Part shown: piece by piece, positions 43,618 through 52,667 of the stretch
Layout of the letters: every line of letters begins with the position of its first letter
How positions within the stretch are numbered: position 1 is the stretch's first letter
Assembly: GCA_947085255.1 (NCBI GenBank)
Contig: CAMTVQ010000009.1
Coordinates: forward strand, 242,188 to 306,187
Direction of reading: 5' to 3'
DNA length: 64,000 bases
Source of the DNA: CAMTVQ01 sp947085255
GTDB taxonomy: Bacteria; Bacteroidota; Bacteroidia; Sphingobacteriales; Sphingobacteriaceae
Made by a program: the position numbers and the translations under genes
Notes under the pieces: generated by a model
Told to the model about the DNA's origin: nothing
The model's input: only the letters and a program-made list of their open reading frames with translations
The model's database searches: none

Positions 43618-45027
43618 ATGAACGACGAATTTGATTACTCCGATTCCGAAGACTTAAAAGTTTCTCTGGAACGATACGAAGAGATGGTGCGCAATAAGGA
43701 TCAGTATTTTTTTGATGCTGATGCTTTCGAAAACATTATCGACTATTATATTGAGAAGAATGACCCGGTAAAGGCCATGCAGGTGGTAGATTATGCCCAG
43801 CAGCAACATGTGTACGCGGGTACATTTTATGTAAAAAAGGCACAACTTTTTGTGATTACCAATCAATTGCCCAAGGCGCTGTTGGCTTTAGAAAAAGCAG
43901 AAGCGTTGGAATCGTCAAATATGGAAATATATATGACACGGGGGGGCATTATGGAGCGTTTTGAACGATTCCCAGAAGCATTAGATAATTATGAAAAGGC
44001 GCTAAGCTTTGCAGAAACGGATGAGCATGATCAGGTATTGATGCAAATAGCTTTTGTTCACGAGCACTTGGGCGATTATAATCAAGCCATAATTTACCTG
44101 AAGCGTTGCCTCGAAGCCAATATGGAAAATCAAGATGCTTTGTACGAACTAGCATTTTGTTTTGACGTAATGGATCGCCAGGAGGAAAGTATTCATTTTT
44201 ACCAAAAATATATTGATGAAGACCCGTATTCGTACGCTGCATGGTATAATTTAGGTAATGCTTTTAGCAAGATGGCCTTATACGAAAAGGCTTTGGAAGC
44301 ATACGATTATGCCATTATCATCAACGAGCGTTTTGCATCTGCATTATTCAATAAAGGCAATGCATTGGTAAATTTAGAACGCTATGTCGAAGCCATAGAA
44401 GCCTTTAAGCAAACCTTTGAATACGAGCAACCCGATGCTGAAACATATTGCAGCATTGGCGAATGTTACGAAAAATTGGAGCGAATGGACGAGGCTCGTT
44501 CTTACTACAAAAAAGCAGCTAAAATGGATCCAAAATTGGCGGAAGCTTGGTTTGGTATCGGTATTACCTTAGATTTTGAAGAGCGTTGGTACGAATCTAT
44601 TCATTTCTATAAAAAGGCCATTGAGTTAAATCCAAACGATGGTGATTATTGGTTTGCCTTAGGCGATTCGGAGTACAAATTGGCAAATATAGAGGCCACA
44701 ATTGAAGCATACGAAAAGGTAATAGAACTTAATCCGCTGGATATTGATATTTGGTTGGATTACTCGATGGTATTGTTTGAGCAAGAGAAAGTACATGATG
44801 CTATTGCCATGCTATCAGAAGGGATAAAAAATAATCCTGAAGCAGCCGAGCTGTATTACCGCATGGTAGCGTATTTGTACGCTATAGGTGATAATAAGGA
44901 AGCTATTGTGTTTTTAGAAACTGCCCTAAGTACAGCACCAGATAAGGTAGAACTCTTGTTCGAATACTTGCCCCAGTTGCAAGACAATAAAATAATAGCC
45001 CAAATCATTAGCAAGTATATCCATTAA
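43618..45027 (+). CDS. Cytoplasmic tetratricopeptide repeat protein
   Basis: A 469-residue protein made of about ten to twelve TPR units, with typical 34-residue spacing and the WFGIGITLDFEERWYESIHFYKKAIELNP type consensus. No signal peptide or membrane helix. ATG 43618 gives MNDEFDYSDSEDLK; the 14 codons upstream are open but unlike the rest. TPR arrays bind other proteins; the partner cannot be read from the sequence. It stands alone, with its own terminator. Confidence 0.85.
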   Translation: MNDEFDYSDSEDLKVSLERYEEMVRNKDQYFFDADAFENIIDYYIEKNDPVKAMQVVDYAQQQHVYAGTFYVKKAQLFVITNQLPKALLALEKAEALESSNMEIYMTRGGIMERFERFPEALDNYEKALSFAETDEHDQVLMQIAFVHEHLGDYNQAIIYLKRCLEANMENQDALYELAFCFDVMDRQEESIHFYQKYIDEDPYSYAAWYNLGNAFSKMALYEKALEAYDYAIIINERFASALFNKGNALVNLERYVEAIEAFKQTFEYEQPDAETYCSIGECYEKLERMDEARSYYKKAAKMDPKLAEAWFGIGITLDFEERWYESIHFYKKAIELNPNDGDYWFALGDSEYKLANIEATIEAYEKVIELNPLDIDIWLDYSMVLFEQEKVHDAIAMLSEGIKNNPEAAELYYRMVAYLYAIGDNKEAIVFLETALSTAPDKVELLFEYLPQLQDNKIIAQIISKYIH

Positions 45028-45048
45028 GCAATTGCGTATAAGAATAAG

Positions 45049-45080
45049 AAAAGAGCGAAGGAATTTTCCTTCGCTCTTTT
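45049..45080 (+). terminator. Terminator after the TPR gene
   Basis: A 14-bp perfect stem AAAAGAGCGAAGGA (45049-45062) with its complement at 45067-45080, then T-rich sequence. It lies between the TPR gene and the comA-like gene. Confidence 0.85.
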
Positions 45081-45104
45081 GGTTTTATACGCTATTTTAG
45101 CAGC

Positions 45105-45869
45105 ATGAATTATCTGTTAAGCAAACTCCCAGAGCGCAGTACCAAACCTCGTGAAAAAGGCATCACTATGGTGATGGATAAAGGACTGAGCGTGCGTGAA
45201 GTAGAAGATTTATTAGAAGTAGCACATCCACATATTGATATTGTAAAATTGGGTTGGGCTACCTCTTTTGTTACCCCAAATATCGAAAATAAGTTAGCTG
45301 TGTATCGCCAAGCTGGTATTCCGGTTTATTTTGGCGGTACATTGTTCGAGGCCTTTGTTATCCGCAACCAGTTTGATGATTACCGAAAGTTGTTGGACAA
45401 ATACGGTATGCATCATGCCGAGGTGTCGGATGGTTCTATTACCATATCGCATGAAGAAAAGTGTGGCTATATCCGCCAGTTAAAGGATCAGGTAACCGTA
45501 ATTTCGGAAGTAGGCTCTAAAGACGAAACTAAAATTATCCCACCGTATAAATGGATAGAGCTAATGCAGGCAGAAATTGATGCAGGTTCTTGGAAAGTAA
45601 TAGCCGAAGCACGCGAAGGTGGAAATGTAGGTATTTACCGTGGTAGTGGCGAAGTGCGCGAAGGGTTGGTAGAAGAAATTTTGACCAAAATACCCGAAGA
45701 GCGTATTATTTGGGAAGCCCCAATAAAAGCACAACAAGTATGGTTTATAAAGCTAATTGGCGCCAACGTAAACTTAGGAAATATTGCTCCAGCAGAAGTA
45801 GTTCCATTAGAAACCATACGTTTAGGTCTTCGTGGCGATACGTTTAATCACTTTTTACCTAATTTGTAA
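45105..45869 (+). CDS. comA: Phosphosulfolactate synthase (ComA family)
   Basis: A 254-residue TIM-barrel enzyme of the ComA family, which adds sulfite to phosphoenolpyruvate to give phosphosulfolactate. Family blocks are TMVMDKGLSVREVEDLLE, DIVKLGWATSF, YFGGTLFEAFVI, VISEVGSKDE, VIAEAREGGNVGIY and LGNIAPAEVVPLETIRLGLRGDTF. In methanogens it starts coenzyme M synthesis; in Bacteroidota, which lack coenzyme M, a role in making sulfonates (for example sulfonolipid headgroups) is a reasonable inference. No other sulfonate gene is adjacent. aroE follows by 20 bases. Confidence 0.9.
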   Translation: MNYLLSKLPERSTKPREKGITMVMDKGLSVREVEDLLEVAHPHIDIVKLGWATSFVTPNIENKLAVYRQAGIPVYFGGTLFEAFVIRNQFDDYRKLLDKYGMHHAEVSDGSITISHEEKCGYIRQLKDQVTVISEVGSKDETKIIPPYKWIELMQAEIDAGSWKVIAEAREGGNVGIYRGSGEVREGLVEEILTKIPEERIIWEAPIKAQQVWFIKLIGANVNLGNIAPAEVVPLETIRLGLRGDTFNHFLPNL

Positions 45870-45889
45870 ATCACTTAGCTTGCCAGTAT

Positions 45890-46630
45890 ATGCGTACATA
45901 CGGACTTATTGGCTACCCGCTTGGCCATTCTTTTTCTCAATCTTACTTTGCGCAAAAGTTTGAAAGGGAGAATGCAACCGATGCCGTTTATAAACGATTT
46001 GAAGTAGCTGATTTGCAGTTATTGCCTGATTTGCTGCGTGATACTTCTCTTAGTGGGTTAAATGTTACCATTCCATACAAAACAGCTATTATTCCTTTTT
46101 TGGATGAGTTAGACGTTATGGCAAAAGCTGTTGGGGCTGTAAACACCATAAAGTTTAAAATTCAAAATTCAAAAATTAATACTGTTGGATACAATACCGA
46201 TATTATAGGGTTTAAACAATCATTGTTACCCTTATTGAAACCGACACACACAAAAGCCTTAGTTTTTGGTACTGGCGGAGCAAGTAAAGCGGTATGTTAT
46301 GTATTACAACAGTTGGGTATAGCTTATACACTAGTAGGTCGCGATGCAACGCAGGGTGGAATGCTTTACCAAGATCTAACAGCGGAAATACTACAACAGC
46401 ATCTATTGTTGATCAATACTACCCCTGTAGGTACATTTCCTGATGTGAATACCTATTTATCGATACCGTATACAGCAATTACTTCCCAGCATGTAGTGTA
46501 CGATTTGGTGTATAATCCTACAGAAACTATGTTTTTACAAAAAGCAAAAGCACAAGGTGCTGTTGTAAAAAATGGGTTAGAAATGCTGTACTTACAAGCC
46601 GAAGCTGCGTGGCATATTTGGAATACTTAG
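45890..46630 (+). CDS. aroE: Shikimate dehydrogenase, with an in-frame repeat-derived peptide
   Basis: A 246-residue AroE that reduces 3-dehydroshikimate with NADPH in aromatic amino acid synthesis. The substrate site is visible in GYPLGHSFSQSYF and NVTIPYKTAI. The nucleotide loop is FGTGGASKAVCYVL, and the end holds GLEMLYLQAEAAWHIW. Between GAVNTI and GYNTD the loop reads KFKIQNSKINTV, coded by a word repeat (AAAATTC units at 46154-46177) that makes the loop longer than usual. It ends in a 4-base tail overlap with gldB. Confidence 0.94.
   Translation: MRTYGLIGYPLGHSFSQSYFAQKFERENATDAVYKRFEVADLQLLPDLLRDTSLSGLNVTIPYKTAIIPFLDELDVMAKAVGAVNTIKFKIQNSKINTVGYNTDIIGFKQSLLPLLKPTHTKALVFGTGGASKAVCYVLQQLGIAYTLVGRDATQGGMLYQDLTAEILQQHLLLINTTPVGTFPDVNTYLSIPYTAITSQHVVYDLVYNPTETMFLQKAKAQGAVVKNGLEMLYLQAEAAWHIWNT
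46154..46177. repeat. In-frame word repeat inside aroE (AAAATTC units)
   Basis: Two to three tandem AAAATTC words encode KIQNSK in a surface loop of AroE. The same word and peptide occur twice in ileS (58121-58149 and 56820-56844), in unrelated protein contexts. Confidence 0.7.
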
Positions 46631-47652
46631 TTTTTTGGTTTGTACTTAGCCAGTTTCAGTATTTTTTTATAATCGGTTTCTGCCATTAGTTGTGGTAGTG
46701 TTACTGTCGGATTTTCGTCCATATACTTTCGTACAATTTGCCAGCCGGTCCAAATGCCAATACGTGGTGCCGAGTCATTTTCTTGTCCTGGTGTAAAAGG
46801 AGCTTCTTCTATATACTTACTGTATTCAAAAATATTGCTGCTATACAATACCTTGCTCTCTATAAAACTTGCCCATATATCAGCTTGGTAGGCTTTACAC
46901 CATTCTAATTGGTCGGCTGTATAGCCAATTTTTACTGAATCAGGCGTTTCGGGCATCATCGCATCTAAAAAATAGAGCATTTTTCCTTCGTAAATTATCT
47001 TGTTCAGTAGGGACTTATCGGTGTTGTTGTAGGTAAATTGTGCAGTGGCAAAGGCCTTCATTGCGTTTGGTAAAATATATGCAGGGGTAAAGCGGCGGGT
47101 AAGATACATGGGATAGTTAAAGGTGCTATAGTACTTGTAGTTTTGCCCTAAAAATAGGTGCAACCCAATGCCAATACAGCTATCGCCAGTAACTATACCA
47201 AAGCCAAATTCATCTAAAAAAGTAGTAATAGTGGGTATTTGTGCTTTTGGGTAATAATAGCGGTAATGCTTAAACGCATCGGTAAGTTGTGCTTGTAAGG
47301 TGTTTAAGTTTGGGTAAACAGAATCGCAGTCTTTTATCAACTCTCGGAAAGAGGCATTACTGATAATTTCTTTAACTACTTGAGGATACAGGCTATCAGG
47401 CATTTTAGCCAAGCCTAAGATGTTTCTAAAGTATAATTGGTAAAATTCAGGGTAGTTTTGTTTTAAAGCCGCACAACCTTGGTCAGCCTTAGCGGTATCA
47501 ATAGCAAATAAGTCGGTATCAAACCGCTGTATATTTAGCGTTAGGTCAACATTGCTTACATCAATACGGTGTTTGTTTTGTTCACAGGCTGTGAGTAAAA
47601 TACCAATTACACTAACCAGTAAAATAAAATACCTTTGGTTCATTCTCTTCAT
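46627..47652 (-). CDS. gldB: Gliding motility lipoprotein GldB
   Basis: A 341-residue lipoprotein: lipobox LLTAC puts the Cys at about residue 23. The GldB family pattern is clear, with IQRFDTDLFAIDT near 42, YPEFYQLYFRNILGL near 67, and FLDEFGFGIVTGDSCIGIGLHLFLGQNYKYY near 145-175. GldB is needed for gliding in Flavobacterium and is widespread in Bacteroidota that do not glide. Its biochemical role is unknown. It is separate from the gldKLMN cluster and shares 4 bases with the end of aroE. Confidence 0.92.
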   Translation of the reverse strand: MKRMNQRYFILLVSVIGILLTACEQNKHRIDVSNVDLTLNIQRFDTDLFAIDTAKADQGCAALKQNYPEFYQLYFRNILGLAKMPDSLYPQVVKEIISNASFRELIKDCDSVYPNLNTLQAQLTDAFKHYRYYYPKAQIPTITTFLDEFGFGIVTGDSCIGIGLHLFLGQNYKYYSTFNYPMYLTRRFTPAYILPNAMKAFATAQFTYNNTDKSLLNKIIYEGKMLYFLDAMMPETPDSVKIGYTADQLEWCKAYQADIWASFIESKVLYSSNIFEYSKYIEEAPFTPGQENDSAPRIGIWTGWQIVRKYMDENPTVTLPQLMAETDYKKILKLAKYKPKN

Positions 47653-47761
47653 AAAAACAAATTGATGCTAAAAGTATGAAATATCTGCATGTAGTTCTTG
47701 CAAAAGCAAGTGAGGCAGCCATAGATATTTCATCTGAAAGCTAAATAACAAAAACAGACAC

Positions 47762-48403
47762 ATGAAAAAGCTATTAATTATTACTGCGTTTATTTGCACA
47801 GCGGTATTTGCGCAAGCTCAAAAACTGCACTTGGGTTTAAAAATACAACCTAATGTGGGGTATTTCAAATCAGATACCAATACATTTGTTAGCGGAGGTT
47901 CGCGCGCGGGATTTGGATTTGGTTTGATAGGCGATTATATGTTTGGCGAAAATTTTGGATTTTCTACAGGTGTATTATTGACTACTCAAGGGTTCAAATC
48001 AGAAACAAAAATTGCTGCCGACACTTTGCTTACCACCACCTATAAATTGCAGTATATAGAAGTGCCACTTACCATAAAGCTGAAAACGAATGAAATTGGC
48101 TTGTTTAAATATTGGGGACAATTAGGACTGGGCACAGGGGTGAATTTAAAAGCACGTGCAGACGTAATTAAAAGCAAAAACGGAACAGAAAAACCATCGG
48201 GAAGCGATGTAAATATTAATAAAGTAATCAACTTGTTTAGAGCGTCGTTGCTGTTGGCTGCGGGTGTAGAGTACGAGGTAGGTGGCAATGCGTCGCTTAT
48301 AGGAGGTATAGAGTATAATAATGGGTTTAACGATATATATACCCCTAAAAATGCTAAATTTAACAACTCGTATATCGGGCTTACGGTAGGCGTTATTTTT
48401 TGA
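47762..48403 (+). CDS. PorT-family outer-membrane beta-barrel protein
   Basis: A 213-residue secreted barrel with signal peptide MKKLLIITAFICTAVFAQAQ. About eight amphipathic strands follow (HLGLKIQPNVGYF, FGFGLIGDYMFGENFGFSTGVLL, LQYIEVPLTIKLKTN, LLAAGVEYEVGGNASLIGGIEYNNGF), ending SYIGLTVGVIF. This is the outer-membrane-beta-barrel/PorT-like family (PF13568). It is unlikely to be the true T9SS PorT, as the family has many paralogues. It is 4 bases ahead of nadE and probably co-transcribed. Confidence 0.85.
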   Translation: MKKLLIITAFICTAVFAQAQKLHLGLKIQPNVGYFKSDTNTFVSGGSRAGFGFGLIGDYMFGENFGFSTGVLLTTQGFKSETKIAADTLLTTTYKLQYIEVPLTIKLKTNEIGLFKYWGQLGLGTGVNLKARADVIKSKNGTEKPSGSDVNINKVINLFRASLLLAAGVEYEVGGNASLIGGIEYNNGFNDIYTPKNAKFNNSYIGLTVGVIF

Positions 48404-48407
48404 AGAG

Positions 48408-50039
48408 ATGCACATAGCAATAGCACAGCTAAACTACGTAATTGGCGATTTTAGCCACAATACCGCAAAGATTTTAGCAGCTATTGAGCAAGCAAAAAAA
48501 GCAAAAGCAGATTTAATTGTATTTGCTGAATTAGCCATTTGCGGATATCCGCCCCGAGATTTTTTAACCTTTGATGCCTTTGTAGAACGCTGCCATGCGC
48601 AGGTGATGCAAATTGCACATCATTGTACGGATATAGCCTGTATTATTGGCTTACCGGTAAAAAATACCACAGGAAAGGGAAAGTCATTGCATAACGCTGC
48701 TTATTTTATTGCAGATGGTAAAGTGGTGCAATGTGTAAAGAAAACCCTTTTGCCCAATTACGATGTATTTGATGAGTACCGATACTTTGAGCCTAATACA
48801 GAATTTTCGCTGATTGATTACAAGGGACAAAAAATAGCCCTTACCATTTGCGAAGACTTGTGGAACTTGGACGAAGTGCCTTTGTATAATCGTGCCCCAA
48901 TGGACGAACTTATACTGCAAAAGCCCGATTTGATGATCAATATTGCTGCATCTCCTTTTGCATACAGTCATGCAGCCGAGCGCAAAAAAGTACTGGCTGC
49001 CAATGCACAGAAATACCAATTACCTTTAGTATATGTAAACCAGGTTGGCGCCCAAACCGAACTAATTTTTGATGGGGGTTCTTTGGTAATGCATGCCAAT
49101 GGAGAGGTGCAGGAAGAATTAGCCTATTTTAAAGAAGAGCTGCGTATTATAGAAGTCGGAAATCAGAGGAGGGAAGTCGGAAAACAGAAGTCGGAAATCG
49201 AAAATCAGCCATCAGCCATTCATCAAGCACTGGTACTCGGCATTCGCGATTATTTTCAGAAATCAGGTTTTTCTAAAGCAATTTTAGGTTTATCCGGAGG
49301 GATAGATTCTGCAGTGGTATTTGCTTTGGCCGTAGAGGCTTTAGGAAAAGATAATGTGTTGCCGGTATTAATGCCATCTGAATTTTCTTCCAGCCATTCG
49401 GTAGATGATTCGATAGAAATGGTAAAAAGATTGGGTACAAAGCACGAAATTATACCTATTAAAGAAGTGTTTGATACCTATCTCAGCACATTAGCTCCTC
49501 AGTTTTCGGGTTTGCCTTTTGGTCTGGCCGAAGAAAATTTGCAAGCACGCATTCGTGGGGTGCTGCTTATGGGTATTTCTAATAAACTGGGGTATATTTT
49601 ACTAAACACTTCTAACAAAAGTGAAACTGCCGTCGGCTACGGCACACTTTATGGTGATATGTGCGGTGGTTTATCGGTAATTGGTGATGTTTACAAGATG
49701 CAGGTTTATGAACTAGCAACCTATATAAATACACTAAACAATTGCATCCCAAACCATATCATTACCAAAGCACCATCGGCAGAGTTACGCCATGAGCAAA
49801 AGGACAGCGACTCTTTACCCGAATACGAGGTGCTGGATAAAATATTGTATCAATACATTGAAAAACACCAAGATGCTACTGCTATTATTGGTTCAGGATT
49901 TGATGAGGTGCTGGTAAATCGTATCATCAAACTGGTAAATGCCAACGAATACAAGAGGTATCAAACACCTCCTATTTTGCGTATATCACCCAAAGCATTT
50001 GGTATGGGGCGCCGTATGCCAATTGTAGCAAAGTATTAA
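48408..50039 (+). CDS. nadE: Glutamine-dependent NAD+ synthetase, with an in-frame repeat in the linker
   Basis: A 543-residue two-domain enzyme. The nitrilase-type glutaminase (1-245) has its catalytic Glu41, Lys112 and Cys148 (TICEDLW). The synthetase domain has the PP-loop LSGGIDS (296-301), YGTLYGDMCGG and the C-terminal ISPKAFGMGRRMP. It amidates nicotinic acid adenine dinucleotide to NAD+. The linker (about 249-271) reads EVGNQRREVGKQKSEIENQPSA and is coded by three tandem GAAGTCGGAAA words, a repeat not expected in the family. The end overlaps the OmpA-like gene by 4 bases. Confidence 0.95.
   Translation: MHIAIAQLNYVIGDFSHNTAKILAAIEQAKKAKADLIVFAELAICGYPPRDFLTFDAFVERCHAQVMQIAHHCTDIACIIGLPVKNTTGKGKSLHNAAYFIADGKVVQCVKKTLLPNYDVFDEYRYFEPNTEFSLIDYKGQKIALTICEDLWNLDEVPLYNRAPMDELILQKPDLMINIAASPFAYSHAAERKKVLAANAQKYQLPLVYVNQVGAQTELIFDGGSLVMHANGEVQEELAYFKEELRIIEVGNQRREVGKQKSEIENQPSAIHQALVLGIRDYFQKSGFSKAILGLSGGIDSAVVFALAVEALGKDNVLPVLMPSEFSSSHSVDDSIEMVKRLGTKHEIIPIKEVFDTYLSTLAPQFSGLPFGLAEENLQARIRGVLLMGISNKLGYILLNTSNKSETAVGYGTLYGDMCGGLSVIGDVYKMQVYELATYINTLNNCIPNHIITKAPSAELRHEQKDSDSLPEYEVLDKILYQYIEKHQDATAIIGSGFDEVLVNRIIKLVNANEYKRYQTPPILRISPKAFGMGRRMPIVAKY
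49152..49200. repeat. In-frame tandem word repeat inside nadE (GAAGTCGGAAAnCAG)
   Basis: Three near-identical words at 49152-49166, 49173-49187 and 49187-49200; the following ATCAGCC ATCAGCC (to about 49218) looks like part of the same element. It codes the linker between the glutaminase and synthetase domains of NadE. Confidence 0.7.
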
Positions 50040-51061
50040 TTATTCTTTGCCCCCTTCTTTGCATCCAGTAGTTTATACAATTCATCTAATTTGGGAGAAA
50101 GTATAATTTCTGTACGGCGATTTTTAGTTTTTGCCTCTCTTGTATTGGCAGCATCTAATGGTAAAAACTGACTACGACCAGAAGCTATTAAGCGCTTGGC
50201 ATCAATTTTTGCATTCTCTTTTAAGATGCGAATTACAGCCGTAGCACGCAATACGCTCAAATCCCAATTGTCTTTGTAAGGGCTGCCTTCTAATACCTTA
50301 GCATTGTCGGTATGGCCTTCAATCAAAATATTAATATCAGGCTGGGTTTCTAATACTTTACCCAGTTTACGGATAGCATCTTGCCCTTTAGCATCTACAG
50401 TGGTACTACCCGTTTTAAACAATAATTTTTCCTCCATCGATACATAGATAAAGCCATTTTTCACAGTGATGCTTAGTCCATCGGTAGTAAAACCATCCAA
50501 TGCGGAGTTTAATGAGTTTTTAAGGGCAATAAGTATCGAGTCTTGTTTACCTACAATAGATTCTAGTTCGTTTAGTCGTTTCTGGCGTTGCTCCAAAAGC
50601 GCAGTAAGTTGGTCTAAATTGCTTTGTTTGGTGGTAAGCGATTTTTGTAAATCAGCCAAGGCTTTCTCGCGTGCAGCCAAATCGTTTTGGGCAGTACGTA
50701 GTTCATTTATCAAACGTAAATTCTCTTGACTGTTGTTGGCGAGTATCTTTTCGTTACTGCGTTGTAGGGTTTCGTAACTGTTTAATATGTCCTTATACTG
50801 ATTTCGCGATTTGGTTAGCGCTACGCTTAAGTCGGTAGTGTCTTGTGCTAATTGGCGCAGTTGCTTTTCCTTTTTTTCAATTACCAAATTCAAATCATCA
50901 ATCTGGTTGCTAAGGCTATCGTTTTTACTTTTTAGCGAGCTGTTTTCTTGAGTAAGCACTTCATTTTTTTGCTGCTCAACTTTAAACTTTTTTAAAGGCA
51001 CACAGCCCGAAAAACTAATTATTAGCACTAAAAAACTGCAAATAGAAACTAAACGACTCAT
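50036..51061 (-). CDS. OmpA-family lipoprotein with coiled coil
   Basis: A 341-residue envelope lipoprotein: lipobox FSGC with Cys near residue 20. It then has a long coiled coil (about 28-180, LKSKNDSLSNQIDDLN and similar heptads) and an OmpA peptidoglycan-binding domain (about 200-325). That domain has ILIEGHTDNAKV, the DLSVLRATAVIRIL helix and the KNRRTEIILSP end. It should tether the outer membrane to the wall. It is 4 bases after lnt, in the rsmI-lnt-ompA unit. Confidence 0.92.
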   Translation of the reverse strand: MSRLVSICSFLVLIISFSGCVPLKKFKVEQQKNEVLTQENSSLKSKNDSLSNQIDDLNLVIEKKEKQLRQLAQDTTDLSVALTKSRNQYKDILNSYETLQRSNEKILANNSQENLRLINELRTAQNDLAAREKALADLQKSLTTKQSNLDQLTALLEQRQKRLNELESIVGKQDSILIALKNSLNSALDGFTTDGLSITVKNGFIYVSMEEKLLFKTGSTTVDAKGQDAIRKLGKVLETQPDINILIEGHTDNAKVLEGSPYKDNWDLSVLRATAVIRILKENAKIDAKRLIASGRSQFLPLDAANTREAKTKNRRTEIILSPKLDELYKLLDAKKGAKNN

Positions 51062-51065
51062 CTGA

Positions 51066-52661
51066 TTATGATTTTAAGAAACGATTACCCAATAATTGAA
51101 AAAGCAAAAATAGTAAAGCAAAAGCACATCCTATGTATGCTAAATAGTCACCAGTGTGGGTATAAAAAGTAAATGCAGTATTTAAGTTAAGCGTGCCCGA
51201 CAAAGCAGTTGGTTGCCACCAAGGAGTTTGTTGCAGCATATCGCCACGTTGGTTGATGAAACAAGAGATACCCGTATTTGCAGCACGAGCTATACTGCGG
51301 CGTGTTTCGATAGCACGCAAACGTGCATAAGCAGCGTGTTGATGATAGCCAGAGGTATTTCCCCACCAGCCATCATTGGTAATAATGGCAATAAACTGAG
51401 CACCATTTTTTACATAATCGGTAACAAAAGCACCGTAAATAGATTCGTAGCAAATTACAGGGGCTACACCAATACCATTTTGCGTGTAAAAAACAGTGCG
51501 TTCGGGTTGGCTACCCAAGCTTCCACTAGCGCCACCCAATTGCAAGGTAAGCGGAGCTAAAAATTTGAGTACCGCAGGAAACGGCATTTGCTCGACGCCA
51601 GGTACTAATTTAGACTTATGGTAAACCTGTATTTTTCCATTATTTTCTATCTGTAAAGCGGTATTATATACATCATAGCAGCATTCGCCGCTTTTATAAT
51701 GGCGAGCAGTTGCCGTAGCTTCAGTAGTATATAGTCTTGCTGTAGAAGCACCCGTAAGCAAATTGCCGTGTGTGAACTTCTTAAGAAAGTGTTTAATGGT
51801 ATCTATTTCGAGACTAGTAGTCAACGTTTCTTCCCATATATTATCGGGTAAGGCAGTTTCTGGCCAAATAATAAACTCCGTATTGGGTTGTGCTACCGAA
51901 TCAGAAAGACGGAGCATTTTGCCAACTTGTTCTATGGCAGGTATTCCACTAAATTTTTCGTTGTACGGGTCAATATTGGGTTGCACCACTACCACGCTGG
52001 TGGGATTCTCTTCTTCTTGATAAGTATGGTAGCGTATTTGCGAAATGGTGATTGGTAGAATAAGACATCCAAGGAGTGCTACCGATGGGTAGACTAATCG
52101 CTTTTTTGCCTGATAGGCTATCCACAATTCGTAGGCAAGTATATTGGCAACAACTAACCATACTGTTCCACCAAAAACACCCGTATATTCATACCATTGT
52201 ATAAAAGATGGCCATTCTGCAAGTCCATTACCCAGTGTAAGCCAAGGCCATGACAGGTCCCAGTTTAGGTGAAAATACTCGTAAGCAAGCCAGTAACTAA
52301 TAAATGCCGTATAGCTCAACCACTTTTTTTTCCATCCTAAACTTTTGTAATACCCTATAAAAGGTAAACTCATTAAGGTACTATTCAGCAATACAGCTAT
52401 TACCGCACCAACAGGACTCGCATTCCAAATCCAGTATGTACTAAGCGTATTCCAAATTGCAAAAGCAGTAAAGGTGTACCGAAATAGGGGACTTTTTTTA
52501 ATGCCTTGTTGCTGAGTATATAGCTGCTGTACAAGTATAAATAGGGGTACTAATACAATAAATAAGAATGGTGTGCCAAATGCAAAAGGAGGCCAAGCCA
52601 ACCAAAATAACAATCCAGAAGAACAGGCCAATGCCCATTTGTTGTGTAATAGTTTATTCAT
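51066..52661 (-). CDS. lnt: Apolipoprotein N-acyltransferase
   Basis: A 531-residue inner-membrane enzyme that adds the third acyl chain to lipoproteins. Six or more membrane helices (1-205) are followed by the periplasmic nitrilase-like domain, whose triad is visible: Glu268 (WPETALPD), Lys349 (YHKSKLVPG) and Cys404 (ICYESIYG). One helix closes the C-terminus. This pairs with the many lipoproteins here (GldK, GldB, OmpA-like) and lspA nearby. It lies 6 bases after rsmI and 4 bases before the OmpA-like gene. Confidence 0.95.
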   Translation of the reverse strand: MNKLLHNKWALACSSGLLFWLAWPPFAFGTPFLFIVLVPLFILVQQLYTQQQGIKKSPLFRYTFTAFAIWNTLSTYWIWNASPVGAVIAVLLNSTLMSLPFIGYYKSLGWKKKWLSYTAFISYWLAYEYFHLNWDLSWPWLTLGNGLAEWPSFIQWYEYTGVFGGTVWLVVANILAYELWIAYQAKKRLVYPSVALLGCLILPITISQIRYHTYQEEENPTSVVVVQPNIDPYNEKFSGIPAIEQVGKMLRLSDSVAQPNTEFIIWPETALPDNIWEETLTTSLEIDTIKHFLKKFTHGNLLTGASTARLYTTEATATARHYKSGECCYDVYNTALQIENNGKIQVYHKSKLVPGVEQMPFPAVLKFLAPLTLQLGGASGSLGSQPERTVFYTQNGIGVAPVICYESIYGAFVTDYVKNGAQFIAIITNDGWWGNTSGYHQHAAYARLRAIETRRSIARAANTGISCFINQRGDMLQQTPWWQPTALSGTLNLNTAFTFYTHTGDYLAYIGCAFALLFLLFQLLGNRFLKS

Positions 52662-52667
52662 TAGTAG

